A stretch of DNA of 64,000 nucleotides from Nocardia pseudobrasiliensis NBRC 108224. Lineage in GTDB: Bacteria > Actinomycetota > Actinomycetes > Mycobacteriales > Mycobacteriaceae. A program made the position numbers and the translations under genes. Shown in pieces: positions 6,937-15,283 of the stretch. Under the pieces are notes generated by a model. It ran no database searches. It was given only the letters and a program-made list of their open reading frames with translations, and was not told the DNA's origin. Within the stretch, counting starts at the first letter, position 1, and every line of letters begins with the position of its first letter. The DNA is taken from assembly GCF_001613105.1 (NCBI RefSeq), contig NZ_BDBS01000020.1, positions 105,341 through 169,340 of the forward strand. The letters run 5' to 3'.

Positions 6937-8880
6937 TCAGCCCACGGCGAAGTCGCCGGAACCGCCCATGGCCTGCGCGAGCAGGCTCTTGCGGTATTGC
7001 TCGAGCGCCACGAGATCGCCGAACAGCGCCATGTAGGCGTCGGGCTCCTCGGTGGAGGAGACCCGCTGCAGCCTGGACTTCAACTCCGCGATCTGACGCC
7101 CCACCCATGCCTCCTGGATACGGGCGAGCACACCGGAGACGAAGCGCTGAATATCGTCCAGCGATTTCACCGGCAGCGACTCGGTGGCCAACTCCGACAC
7201 CAGCGCGCGCAGCGTCAGGTCATCGGTGTGATCGCTGACCGCCGCGACCCATTCGGCCCCGCCCAGACCCGCGGCCGTGCCGCCCGCCTGCACGATCGCC
7301 GTACGAACCGCGGTGTAGGCCGGATGGGTGAACGCCTCCTGATCGAGCGAGTCGAATACCGGCCCGGCCATCGCCGGGTACTGCAGCGCGGCGGCGAGGA
7401 CCTGACGTTGCGGCAGCAGCACCGGATCGTTGGGGTTCGGGCGGGCCGCGGGATGTTCGGCCACCGTGGCGTCCAGCGCGTCGGGCTTGCCGGGGCGACC
7501 GGCGGGCCGGGCCGGGCCGCCCTGGCGCAGGCGACGCGCCTCGTCACCGACGCGCCGCACCACCTGATGCTCATCGGGCCAGCCGACCAGCGCGGCCAGC
7601 TTGAGCCCATAGGCCTTGCGGTGCACCGGATCCTTGATCTGCGCCACCAGCGGCACGGCCTCGCGCAGCGCCTGCACCTGCTTGTCGGCGCTCATATCCT
7701 TGCGCACCGGATCGTCGTAGTACTTCTCCACTATGCCGCGAATCGCGAACTCGTAGAGCGGAACTCGCCGCGCGACCAGATCCTTCAGCGCGGTGTCGCC
7801 GGAGCGCTGCCGCAATTCGCAGGGATCCTGACCGTCCGGCGCGACCGCGATATAGGTCTGCATGGCGATGCGCTGATCACCGGAGAACGCCTTGAGTGCC
7901 GCGGCCTGTCCGGCCTCGTCGCCGTCGAAGGTGTAGATGATCTCGCCGCGCATCCAGGTGTCGTCCATCAGCAGGCGGCGCAGCACCAACAGGTGCTCCT
8001 CGCCGAAGGCCGTACCGCAGGACGCCACAGCGGTTTTCACCCCCGCCATGTTCATGGCCATGACGTCGGTGTAGCCCTCCACCACCACGGCCTGATGGCT
8101 CTTGGCGATATCGCGCTTGGCCAGATCGAGGCCGAACAACACCTGAGACTTCTTGTACAGCACCGTTTCCGGCGTATTGATGTACTTGGCCGTCATCTGA
8201 TCGTCGTCGAACAATCGGCGCGCGCCGAAGCCGATGACATCGCCGCCGAGGTTGCGGATCGGCCAGAGCAGGCGGCGGTGGAAGCGGTCCATGGGACCGT
8301 GCCGACCCGGCTTGGACAGTCCGGCCGCTTCCAACTCCTTGACGTCGAAACCCTTGCGCAGCAGGTGTTTCGTCAACGTATCCCAACCGCCCGGGGCGAA
8401 TCCGCAGCCGAACAGGCGCGCGGCGTTGGCGTCGAAATTGCGCTCGGTGAGGTAGTTGCGTGCCGCCGCGGCCTCGGGCTCGGCGAGCTGGGACACGTAG
8501 AACTCGTGCGCGGCGGCATTCGCCGCGACCAGGCGCGAGCGGGTGCCGCGATCGCGTTGCACCGAGGTGCCGCCACCCTCGTAATTGATCTTGTAGCCGA
8601 TCCGGTCGGCCATCTGCTCGACGGCCTCGACGAATCCGACATGATCGATCTTCTGTAGGAAGGCGAACACATCGCCGCTCTCCCCGCAGCCGAAGCAGTG
8701 GAAGTGATTGTGATTGGGCCGGACATGGAACGAGGGCGACTTCTCGTCGTGGAACGGGCACAGGCCCTTCATCGAGTCGGCCCCCGCGCGCTTGAGCGCC
8801 ACATACTCACCGACGACATCCTCGATGCGCACGCGTTCTCTAATTGCCGCGATATCGCGATCAGGGAGTCGTCCGGCCAC
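6937..8880 (-). CDS. dnaG: DNA primase DnaG
   Basis: The 647-residue enzyme makes RNA primers at the replication fork. The CHC2 zinc finger (CPFHDEKSPSFHV, then HFHCFGCGESGDVF) sits at about residues 30-70. The RNA-polymerase core follows, with the TOPRIM signature VVVEGYTDVMAM and the acidic YTFDGDEAGQAA. A helicase-binding C-terminal region ends the protein. The GTG at 8880 (VAGRLPDRDIAA) matches the usual start of the mycobacterial family; an ATG at 8904 is an in-frame alternative. The length agrees with actinobacterial primases. Confidence 0.96.
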   Translation of the reverse strand: MAGRLPDRDIAAIRERVRIEDVVGEYVALKRAGADSMKGLCPFHDEKSPSFHVRPNHNHFHCFGCGESGDVFAFLQKIDHVGFVEAVEQMADRIGYKINYEGGGTSVQRDRGTRSRLVAANAAAHEFYVSQLAEPEAAAARNYLTERNFDANAARLFGCGFAPGGWDTLTKHLLRKGFDVKELEAAGLSKPGRHGPMDRFHRRLLWPIRNLGGDVIGFGARRLFDDDQMTAKYINTPETVLYKKSQVLFGLDLAKRDIAKSHQAVVVEGYTDVMAMNMAGVKTAVASCGTAFGEEHLLVLRRLLMDDTWMRGEIIYTFDGDEAGQAAALKAFSGDQRIAMQTYIAVAPDGQDPCELRQRSGDTALKDLVARRVPLYEFAIRGIVEKYYDDPVRKDMSADKQVQALREAVPLVAQIKDPVHRKAYGLKLAALVGWPDEHQVVRRVGDEARRLRQGGPARPAGRPGKPDALDATVAEHPAARPNPNDPVLLPQRQVLAAALQYPAMAGPVFDSLDQEAFTHPAYTAVRTAIVQAGGTAAGLGGAEWVAAVSDHTDDLTLRALVSELATESLPVKSLDDIQRFVSGVLARIQEAWVGRQIAELKSRLQRVSSTEEPDAYMALFGDLVALEQYRKSLLAQAMGGSGDFAVG

Positions 8881-8911
8881 GATGTTCGAGTCTAGCCGGA
8901 TCATGAGACGG

Positions 8912-10948
8912 TCACGGCGCAGGTGGGCGGATCGCCAGATACGCGCTGCTCCACAATTGGGCGGCATTGGATTCGGTGACGTCACCGGCGGCTGCCCCGA
9001 AGGGGACGGTGTGATAGACGCCGTTGTCGATGCGCCAGCTCCACAGTTCGGAGCTGTGCATCGGTTCGGTCGCGACGATCGCCTGCCACAGGGTGTGCTG
9101 GGCGGCGGTGAGGCGTTCGCGGATCGGCGCGGGCAGGTCGGGGCGGTGCAGTTGGCGTTGGAGGCCCGCGGCGAAGGCCGCCTGCTGCCAGGACCACACG
9201 ACCGTGCCGTGGTAGTGGTGGGTGGTGAACTGTGCGCGCAGGCTCGGGTCGGCGAAGGCGGGATCGGCGACCACCGGCCCCGTGCCGGTCATCAGGCCCA
9301 GGGGGAACGGGCGGATCATGGTGGTCACTTCGGCGTCGAGTCGGTCGGGGGGCGGCTCGCCGAGCAGTAGGTCGAAGATGTCGTCGGAATGCAGGATCGG
9401 GATCGGGTGGCCGTCGGCGGTCAGGGCGACCGAGGGGAAGGTGACGGGTTCGGAGCCGAGGGCGGCGAGGGCGTCCTGGGCTGGGACACCGGCACTTTCG
9501 GCATAGGAGCCGATCGCGGCGCGGGCGGTGGGATTGTCGATGGTCACGGTGAACAGGCGCGCCGCCTCAGTGCTCCACACCTTCGCGTGGGCGGCGGCCA
9601 GGGACAGCTGCGTGCGGTCGTCGGGGGTCAGGTAGGGATCGAGGCGGCCGCTGTCGAGCAGTCGCGCGGTGGCCTCGAGGGCGGCGGGGACGAGGATGGC
9701 GTCGACGTCGTAGGGATAGCGGCCGCCGCCCAAGCCGGTTTCGCTGTCGCGCCACTCCCCCGCGTTGTGCCCCGGTTTCAGGGCGATCAGGTTGGTGTAG
9801 CGCGGATCGTGGGCGAAGGGTTCGGCGGTCGAGACGACCAGACGCAGATTGCGGACCAGGGCCTGGCCGTCGGAGATGTTCGGGGCGGCCTCGGCGCGTA
9901 GGAAATTCGCGGTCCGGGGCGCGCCCTCGGCGTGGTCGAGCAGATAGGCCGCGGCGACGGGGGCGAGTAGATAACTCTCGTCGACCATGCCGTAGTCGTA
10001 GATCGGCGCGGCGCTGCGCGTGCCGTCCTGCTGCTCGTGGGTGAGGATCGCGAATTCCGAAACGGCCTCCTCGTGGGCGACCGTGCCGTCGGAAGCGAGA
10101 CGGGTAAGCACAGAACGCAGTCCGGCCTCGGTGGCGTCCGGGGCGAGGACGGGCATCAGCATCATCATCGACAGCAGCGTGTCGCGGCCGAAATAGGTGT
10201 CGAAGCGCCAGGATCCGGCGAGGAACTTCTCGCGAAAGCTCAGGAAGCTCAGCGTGTTGCGCGGTCTGTCGAGATCTCGCTCGTCGCCGTTGAGCAGTGC
10301 CGAGCCCGACAGCGGGGTCAGCGGGGCGTCGCCGGTCAGGGCGGTTACGCGCAATGCGATACGGCCGTCGGGGCCCGCGGTGACCGAGCCGCCGTCCACG
10401 ACGGTGCCGTCGGTGACCTGAAGGGCCAACCGATACCCGGGCGCGCCGTCGAGCCGATCGCGGGCCCAGCTCACGGTCTTCCCGAAGATGGTCGGCGGCG
10501 TGAGTACCTCGGCGGGAACGGGTTTGCCGTCCTCGCCGTAGGTACGCAGCACGCGCACATTGGACAGCACCGCCTGCTCGGGAGTCAGCACCGGCGCGGG
10601 AATCGACGCTTCGAAGACGATACCGTGCAGCTCCCGCCCCCGGGAATCCTTGTCGGACACGGCCTTCGGCGGCGTATCGAGATGCCATCGCGCCGCGGTC
10701 GTCAGCGAATCGAACCACAGCCCCGTCCCGCTGTTGCCCGCCGGGAAGGCCACCAGGATCCGCGGATCGCGCCCGGACCGCAGCAGCAGATGCGCCGCGC
10801 TCTGTCCATCGCGCAGGAAGTAGTTGAGGTTGTCCCCCTCGTCGACCTGAAAATGAAACGCGGTCTCCCTGGGCGGCGAGCTACCACACCCCGCCACCAC
10901 GGATACCGAAACCACAAGTACCACAAGATATCTGCCGAGCGAACGCAT
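8912..10948 (-). CDS. Lipoprotein with debranching-enzyme-like (alpha/alpha-toroid) glycosidase features
   Basis: The protein has 678 residues. It begins at an ATG followed by a lipoprotein signal (VVLVVSVSVVAGC, lipobox VAGC), so it should be anchored outside the membrane. The frame runs further upstream only through the 28-bp tandem repeats and is not coding there. The middle contains SWRFDTYFGRDTLLSMMMLMP, recalling the W-GRDT motif of amylo-alpha-1,6-glucosidase and related six-hairpin enzymes. Later come GHNAGEWRDSETGLGGGRYPYDVDAI and a C-terminal WSWQQAAFAAG. I infer a cell-surface carbohydrate-active or carbohydrate-binding protein. The catalytic residues cannot be assigned. Confidence 0.6.
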   Translation of the reverse strand: MRSLGRYLVVLVVSVSVVAGCGSSPPRETAFHFQVDEGDNLNYFLRDGQSAAHLLLRSGRDPRILVAFPAGNSGTGLWFDSLTTAARWHLDTPPKAVSDKDSRGRELHGIVFEASIPAPVLTPEQAVLSNVRVLRTYGEDGKPVPAEVLTPPTIFGKTVSWARDRLDGAPGYRLALQVTDGTVVDGGSVTAGPDGRIALRVTALTGDAPLTPLSGSALLNGDERDLDRPRNTLSFLSFREKFLAGSWRFDTYFGRDTLLSMMMLMPVLAPDATEAGLRSVLTRLASDGTVAHEEAVSEFAILTHEQQDGTRSAAPIYDYGMVDESYLLAPVAAAYLLDHAEGAPRTANFLRAEAAPNISDGQALVRNLRLVVSTAEPFAHDPRYTNLIALKPGHNAGEWRDSETGLGGGRYPYDVDAILVPAALEATARLLDSGRLDPYLTPDDRTQLSLAAAHAKVWSTEAARLFTVTIDNPTARAAIGSYAESAGVPAQDALAALGSEPVTFPSVALTADGHPIPILHSDDIFDLLLGEPPPDRLDAEVTTMIRPFPLGLMTGTGPVVADPAFADPSLRAQFTTHHYHGTVVWSWQQAAFAAGLQRQLHRPDLPAPIRERLTAAQHTLWQAIVATEPMHSSELWSWRIDNGVYHTVPFGAAAGDVTESNAAQLWSSAYLAIRPPAP

Positions 10949-11039
10949 CAGAGCCACCACCGCAACCCCCTGCTTCTCGATCCGACAAACCGGAAACAAT
11001 GCGTCCAATGTACGACCACCCACTGACAAGTAGGTGAGT

Positions 11040-11060
11040 CCCGGCGAAAAGCACGCCGGG
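11040..11060. other. Short perfect hairpin beside the 28-bp repeat array
   Basis: CCCGGCG and CGCCGGG form a 7-pair stem around a 7-base A-rich loop, ending just before the first repeat unit. On the plus strand AAAA follows; neither strand shows a U tract. It could end dgt transcription or be part of the lipoprotein leader. Confidence 0.35.
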
Positions 11061-11067
11061 AAAAGAG

Positions 11068-11280
11068 GGTTGGGACGCGCCCACAGAGAACAGAGGGTTG
11101 AGACGCGCCCACAGAGAACAGAGGGTTGAGACGCGCCCACAGAGAACAGACAGTTGAGACGCGCCCACAGAGAACAGACAGTTGAGACGCCCCCACAGAG
11201 AACAGACAGTTGAGACGCCCCCACAGAGAACAGACAGTTGAGACGCCCCCACAGACAGTTGAGACGCCCGCACAGAGAGG
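11068..11280. repeat. Tandem array of a 28-bp unit (about 7.5 copies)
   Basis: Units begin at 11068, 11096, 11124, 11152, 11180 and 11208 with exactly 28-base spacing. A 21-base unit follows at 11236 and a final partial copy at 11257. Each starts with (a/g)gttgagacgc and contains ccacagagaaca. The copies drift from one side to the other: GG at the first position in the first three, AG later, and CGCGCC changing to CGCCCC. There are no spacers. It fills the gap between the end of dgt and the leader of the lipoprotein gene. All minus-strand frames are open through it, which creates false long reading frames. Confidence 0.95.
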
Positions 11281-11351
11281 AGAGGCACCCTCGAGAGCTG
11301 AGCCTCTCAGGAGAGAGGGCTGACGTTGGGGTGAGCGGGCGGCGAGGTGGA

Positions 11352-12611
11352 TCAGTCGATGGTGGCGGCCACGCGTTCCAGGCGACTTTCCGTATAGGAG
11401 GCGATCTGGTCGACGATGACGCGGATTCGCGCCGTGTCGTCGGGGGCGGCGTCCCACCAGGGAAGCAGGAGGGGGTCGAGGATGGTGGGGGCGTGGGCGC
11501 GGAAGTGGTTGGCCACCTGGAGGATTCGGGCTCGCTGGGCGGTCTGGCGGTCGCGATGTTCGGGGTCGGACATGACGTAGCGCAGCGCTACGGTTTTGAG
11601 GACCGCGACCTCGGCGGCGACGATGCGGGGGACCTCGAGATCGGCGCCGTAGCGGGTCAGGCGGCGGCCGGTCCAGGTTTCGCGGGTGGCCTCGACGGCC
11701 GCGGTGGCGAAGCGGCCGACCAGATCACTGGTCAGGCGTTTGAGGGCGACCGAGGCGCGCAGGGTGCCGTCGTAACCCGCGGCGGCGGCGATCACCGGCA
11801 GTTCCGAGAGGCGTTCGGCGGCGGCGACCAGATCGTCGGTGGTCAAGCCGGGATGCTGGGCGTGGCCGAGACCGGCCAGGGCGGACTGTTCGGCGGGATC
11901 GGCCAAGGCGCGCAGGTCGATTCGCCCGGCGATCACGCCGTCCTCGACGTCGTGCACCGAATAGGCCACATCGTCGGACCAGTCCATGATCTGCGACTCC
12001 AGGCTCTGCCGCCGCTCCGGCGCGTCCTTGCGCACCCAGGCCAGCCGCTCCAGATCCACCCCGTAGGCCCCGAATTTGGTGGCCGATTCGGTTCGGCCCC
12101 AGGGATATTTGACCGTGGCGTCCAGGGCCGCCCGGGTCAGATTGAGTCCGAAGCTCTCCCCGGCCGCGTCGAACACCTTCGGCTCCAGCCGCGTCAGGAT
12201 CCGCAGATTTTGGGCGTTGCCCTCGAATCCGCCGTGCGCGTCGGCGAATTCGTCCAATGCGCGCTCTCCGTTGTGGCCATAGGGCGGATGGCCGATATCG
12301 TGGGCGAGCCCGGCCAGATCCACCAGATCCGGATCGCAACCCAGCCCCTCGGCGATACTGCGCCCGATCTGGGCCACCTCCAGCGAATGGGTCAGCCGCG
12401 TGCGCGGGGTGTCCCCTTCGCGCGGACCCATCACCTGTGTCTTGTCCGCCAGCCGCCGCAGCGCCGCCGAATGCAGCACCCGGGCGCGGTCGCGCGCGAA
12501 ATCGCTTCGGCGGGCGGGACAGGGCGACCAGCTCAGGCCCGCGGTATCGGAGCTTTCCGACACCATGCGCTCCCGGTCCTGGTCGGTGTAGGCGTCCCCG
12601 GCGCCGCTCAT
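11352..12611 (-). CDS. dgt: Deoxyguanosinetriphosphate triphosphohydrolase-like protein (HD domain)
   Basis: The 419-residue protein belongs to the HD-domain dNTPase family, which hydrolyses dNTPs to nucleoside and tripolyphosphate. The N-terminal segment FARDRARVLHSAALRRLADKTQV is followed by the metal site, TRLTHSLEVAQ with its His and LAGLAHDIGHPPYGHNGE with the HD pair. A third ligand Asp lies in WSDDVAYSVHDVEDG. The length and motifs fit the bacterial type without insertions. dnaG, the lipoprotein gene and dgt all lie on the minus strand in the order known from mycobacteria, with the lipoprotein gene and repeat array inserted. Confidence 0.92.
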   Translation of the reverse strand: MSGAGDAYTDQDRERMVSESSDTAGLSWSPCPARRSDFARDRARVLHSAALRRLADKTQVMGPREGDTPRTRLTHSLEVAQIGRSIAEGLGCDPDLVDLAGLAHDIGHPPYGHNGERALDEFADAHGGFEGNAQNLRILTRLEPKVFDAAGESFGLNLTRAALDATVKYPWGRTESATKFGAYGVDLERLAWVRKDAPERRQSLESQIMDWSDDVAYSVHDVEDGVIAGRIDLRALADPAEQSALAGLGHAQHPGLTTDDLVAAAERLSELPVIAAAAGYDGTLRASVALKRLTSDLVGRFATAAVEATRETWTGRRLTRYGADLEVPRIVAAEVAVLKTVALRYVMSDPEHRDRQTAQRARILQVANHFRAHAPTILDPLLLPWWDAAPDDTARIRVIVDQIASYTESRLERVAATID

Positions 12612-12661
12612 CGATCACTCCTCGAGATCATTGCTGCACGAGAGTCTTTGCTCCGCGATGG

Positions 12662-13354
12662 TCATTGCTCCGCGGTGTATTTGAAGTCTGCGGAGAAATG
12701 GGTGAGCTGATACCACAGCAGCGCACCCGTTTCCCGGGCGATACCGTGCGCCTGCGATTCGCGGGTGTAGACGGCCGGTCCGGTGCGCGTGGGCGCGGTC
12801 CACGCCCGCAGGCCCTCGTCGCGCGCCATGGTCCGGGTCCGCAGCGAATGCCACGGATCGCTGACCAGCACCGCCGAGGACAGCTCGCGCGCCCGCATCG
12901 CGGTGGCGACCGCCTCGATACTCTGCAGCGTGTCCGAACCGGTCTCCACCGCGAGGATCCGATCCGCGGGCACGCCGCGATTGCGCAGATAGTTCTTGCC
13001 CGAGGCCGCCTCGGTGTAGTTGTCGCCGACCTGTTTGCCGCCCACCGTGATCACCAGCGGCGCAACGCCTTTGGAGTACAGCCGGTAGGCCTGGCCGAGC
13101 CGGGCCTCGAAAACCGAGGACGGGGTGCCGTCGTACTGCGCCGCGCCGAGCACCACGATGGCGTCGGCGGTCGAGTAGTCGTCGATCCGCGCCACCTGCC
13201 AGACCCGTACCGCCGTCCCGCCCACCAGCACCAGCGCGATCAGCACCGTTCCGAGGATCACCCGGCGAATCCAGCGCAGCACGGCGGAACCACGCGGCCG
13301 GGCCGCGGCCGCGACGGGATCGGCGGGCGCTGGGCGGGTCGGGGCGAACGGCAT
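12662..13354 (-). CDS. YdcF/SanA-type (DUF218) membrane-anchored protein
   Basis: The protein has about 230 residues. One N-terminal membrane helix (VILGTVLIALVLVGGTAV) is followed by an external DUF218 domain: DAIVVLGAAQYDGTPSSVFEARL, VITVGGKQVGDNYTEA and SAVLVSDPWHSLRTRTMARDEGL. Related proteins (SanA, ElyC) affect envelope barrier function and cell-wall precursor turnover, but the biochemical activity is not established. The ATG at 13354 is chosen because the longer frame to 13447 overlaps the metallo-hydrolase gene and begins with an atypical basic stretch; this start is uncertain. It is likely in one transcript with the upstream genes. Confidence 0.8.
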   Translation of the reverse strand: MPFAPTRPAPADPVAAAARPRGSAVLRWIRRVILGTVLIALVLVGGTAVRVWQVARIDDYSTADAIVVLGAAQYDGTPSSVFEARLGQAYRLYSKGVAPLVITVGGKQVGDNYTEAASGKNYLRNRGVPADRILAVETGSDTLQSIEAVATAMRARELSSAVLVSDPWHSLRTRTMARDEGLRAWTAPTRTGPAVYTRESQAHGIARETGALLWYQLTHFSADFKYTAEQ

Positions 13355-13425
13355 TCCCCGAGTCTGCCAAAACTCGGTCACGCCGAGATTGCGGCGCGTC
13401 GCACGCCACCACCTCCGGCGCGTCG

Positions 13426-14121
13426 TCACCAACCGCGCTGCCGCCACTCCGCCAGCTGCGGCCGCTCGGCGCCCAGGGTCGTATCGTCGCCGTGGCCCGG
13501 ATATACGGCCGTTTCGTCGCCGTAGCGCCCGAACAGCTTGTCCGTGACATCGGTGAGGAGGCTGTCGAACTCCTCCGGCGATGTGGTGCGACCCACGCCG
13601 CCGGGAAACAGCGAATCACCGGTGAACAGGTGCACCCGCCCGTCGCCGTCGGTCAGCGCCAGCGCCACCGAACCCGGGGTGTGCCCACGCAGGTGGATCA
13701 CCTCCAATCCGAGCTCGCCGACGCGAACCGAATCCCCTTCGGCGAGTACGCGGTCGGGCCGAACCGGCAGCGGATCGGCGTCGAGGCTGTGGGCGGCGGT
13801 GGGGATGGCCGTCTCGGCCACCACCTTCTCGAGCCCCTGCCAGTGGTCGGGGTGCTGATGGGTGGTGACGATCAGCCCCACCCGGCCCGGCGCCTCCTGG
13901 CTCAACAGCTCGAGGATGCGGTCCGGTTCGTTGGCGGCGTCGATCAGCAGTGCGTCGCCGGACGCGGTGTCCTGCACCAGATAGACGTTGTTGTCCATCG
14001 GGCCGACCGACATCTTCACGATGCGTGCGCCCGGCACGTCGCGCTGCTGCGGATCGGAGCCCGGTGAGACATGGCCCGTGTAGGAACGATCGATCGTGAT
14101 CACGCTGTCGATGGTAGTCAT
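13426..14121 (-). CDS. Metallo-beta-lactamase-fold hydrolase (glyoxalase II-like)
   Basis: The protein has 231 residues and the complete zinc motif THQHPDHWQG (HxHxDH). It also has the later ligands His in LRGHTPGSV, Asp in LFTGDSLFPGG and His in YPGHGDDTT. This arrangement fits small soluble thioesterase or glyoxalase II-like enzymes. The cofactor-substrate pair cannot be told from sequence. Two in-frame starts (14121 ATG and 14133 GTG) are possible; neither has a strong ribosome-binding site. It lies 24 bases downstream of a VOC-family gene, a pairing that might suggest detoxification of reactive carbonyls, but this is inference. Confidence 0.88.
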   Translation of the reverse strand: MTTIDSVITIDRSYTGHVSPGSDPQQRDVPGARIVKMSVGPMDNNVYLVQDTASGDALLIDAANEPDRILELLSQEAPGRVGLIVTTHQHPDHWQGLEKVVAETAIPTAAHSLDADPLPVRPDRVLAEGDSVRVGELGLEVIHLRGHTPGSVALALTDGDGRVHLFTGDSLFPGGVGRTTSPEEFDSLLTDVTDKLFGRYGDETAVYPGHGDDTTLGAERPQLAEWRQRGW

Positions 14122-14145
14122 GGGCACCGACACGACGGTCGCGAC

Positions 14146-14559
14146 TCAGCTCGCGGGCGGCACCGATTCACCCGAGCGGGTGACCAGCCACTGCTGGATC
14201 TCGATCAGATTGCCCTCCGGATCGCGCAGGTAGGCGCAGCGGATCCGATCGCCGAAAACGACCGGACCGGAGGCGATCTCGGCGCCGCGCTCATGCAACC
14301 CGGCCAGGTAGGGGTCGAGATCGTCGACCCGCAGCGACACCATGGCCGTATCGCCGCGCCCGGATTCGAGCACCCCGCCCAGCGCCGCGTCGAGGTCGGC
14401 GCGCTCGTGCAGGGCCAGGGCGCTGCCCAGTTCGGGTTTGAAGGCCGCGTACGGCGGGGCGGGATCGTCGAACTGCGGTGTCAGGCCGATCACGTCGCGA
14501 TAGAAGTCGAAGGCGCGGGCGAAGTCGGAGACGATCAGCCGGACTTGAGTCAAATGCAC
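14146..14559 (-). CDS. VOC-family (glyoxalase/bleomycin-resistance fold) protein
   Basis: The protein has 137 residues with the two beta-alpha-beta-beta-beta modules of the vicinal-oxygen-chelate fold: LTQVRLIVSDFARAFDFYRDVIGL at the start and MVSLRVDDLDPYLAGLHERGAEI in the second half, ending with RDPEGNLIEIQQW, where Glu is a usual metal ligand. It begins at a GTG, 11 bases after the response-regulator stop, so it is likely co-transcribed with it. The substrate is unknown; metal use is likely but not certain. Confidence 0.85.
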   Translation of the reverse strand: MHLTQVRLIVSDFARAFDFYRDVIGLTPQFDDPAPPYAAFKPELGSALALHERADLDAALGGVLESGRGDTAMVSLRVDDLDPYLAGLHERGAEIASGPVVFGDRIRCAYLRDPEGNLIEIQQWLVTRSGESVPPAS

Positions 14560-14570
14560 AGATACCGAAC

Positions 14571-15176
14571 CTACAACCAGCCGAGACGTTCGGCCGCCCG
14601 GACGGCCTCGGCCCGGGTGCGGGTGCCGGTCTTGCCGATCGCCGAGGACAGATGGTTGCGGACCGTACCCTCGGACAGATGCAACCGCTCGGCGATGGCG
14701 GCGGCGGTCGAACCGTCGGCGGCCGCGGCCAGCACCTCGCGCTCGCGCGCGGTCAGCGGCGAGGTTCCGGAGGTCAGCGTCTCGGTGGCCAGCGCCGGAT
14801 CGACCACCCGCAGACCCATGTGCACCCGCCGCACCGCATCGGCCAATTCCCTTGCGGGCGTGTCCTTCACGACGAAACCACTGGCCCCGGCGTCGATGGC
14901 GCGGCGCAGATAACCCGGCCGACCGAAGGTGGTGACCATGAGGATCCGCACGTCGGGTTTCGCGGCATGTAGTTGCTCGGCCACCGAGATCCCGTCCATC
15001 CCGGGCATTTCCACATCGAGCAGCACCACATCCGGCCCGCTCCGCTCGACCGCGGCGAGCACCTCGTCACCCCGGCCGACCTCGGCAACGACCTCGAGAT
15101 CGGTTTCCAGTCCGAGCAGCGCCGCCAGCGCACCCCGCACCAGCGCCTGATCATCGGCCAGCAGCAGCCGAATCAT
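14571..15176 (-). CDS. NarL/LuxR-type response regulator (DesR-like)
   Basis: The protein has 201 residues. The receiver domain (about 1-120) shows the acidic pocket LLADDQ, the phosphoacceptor Asp54 in VVLLDVEMPGMDG, Thr in MVTTFG and Lys in VVKDTPA. The LuxR helix-turn-helix follows (LTAREREVLAAAADGSTAAAIAERL, SEGTVRNHLSSAIGKTG). It most likely pairs with the DesK-type kinase at 16935-18104 and controls the adjacent ABC exporter, as in many actinobacteria. Here a secreted peptidase gene separates the two, with 107-109 bp gaps on each side. Confidence 0.93.
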   Translation of the reverse strand: MIRLLLADDQALVRGALAALLGLETDLEVVAEVGRGDEVLAAVERSGPDVVLLDVEMPGMDGISVAEQLHAAKPDVRILMVTTFGRPGYLRRAIDAGASGFVVKDTPARELADAVRRVHMGLRVVDPALATETLTSGTSPLTAREREVLAAAADGSTAAAIAERLHLSEGTVRNHLSSAIGKTGTRTRAEAVRAAERLGWL

Positions 15177-15283
15177 CGCACCTCCGTCGACTCGAGTGTT
15201 CCGGCGAAGACGATAGCGCGACCGGCCCCGGACATGGGTCGACCCGGCGCGGCTGGAGGTCCGCGCCGGGTCTCGCCGGGTAC

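Noticed and set aside
6877..8658. 593-codon open frame on the plus strand
   Set aside because: It is the complement of dnaG, which has clear zinc-finger and TOPRIM motifs, so the plus-strand frame is a shadow.
10949..11224. N-terminal extension of the lipoprotein through the repeats
   Set aside because: The extension is only the translation of the 28-bp units, and a canonical lipoprotein signal begins at 10948.
11068..11280. Possible CRISPR array (28-bp units)
   Set aside because: The units abut each other without spacers, and no cas gene lies in the window.
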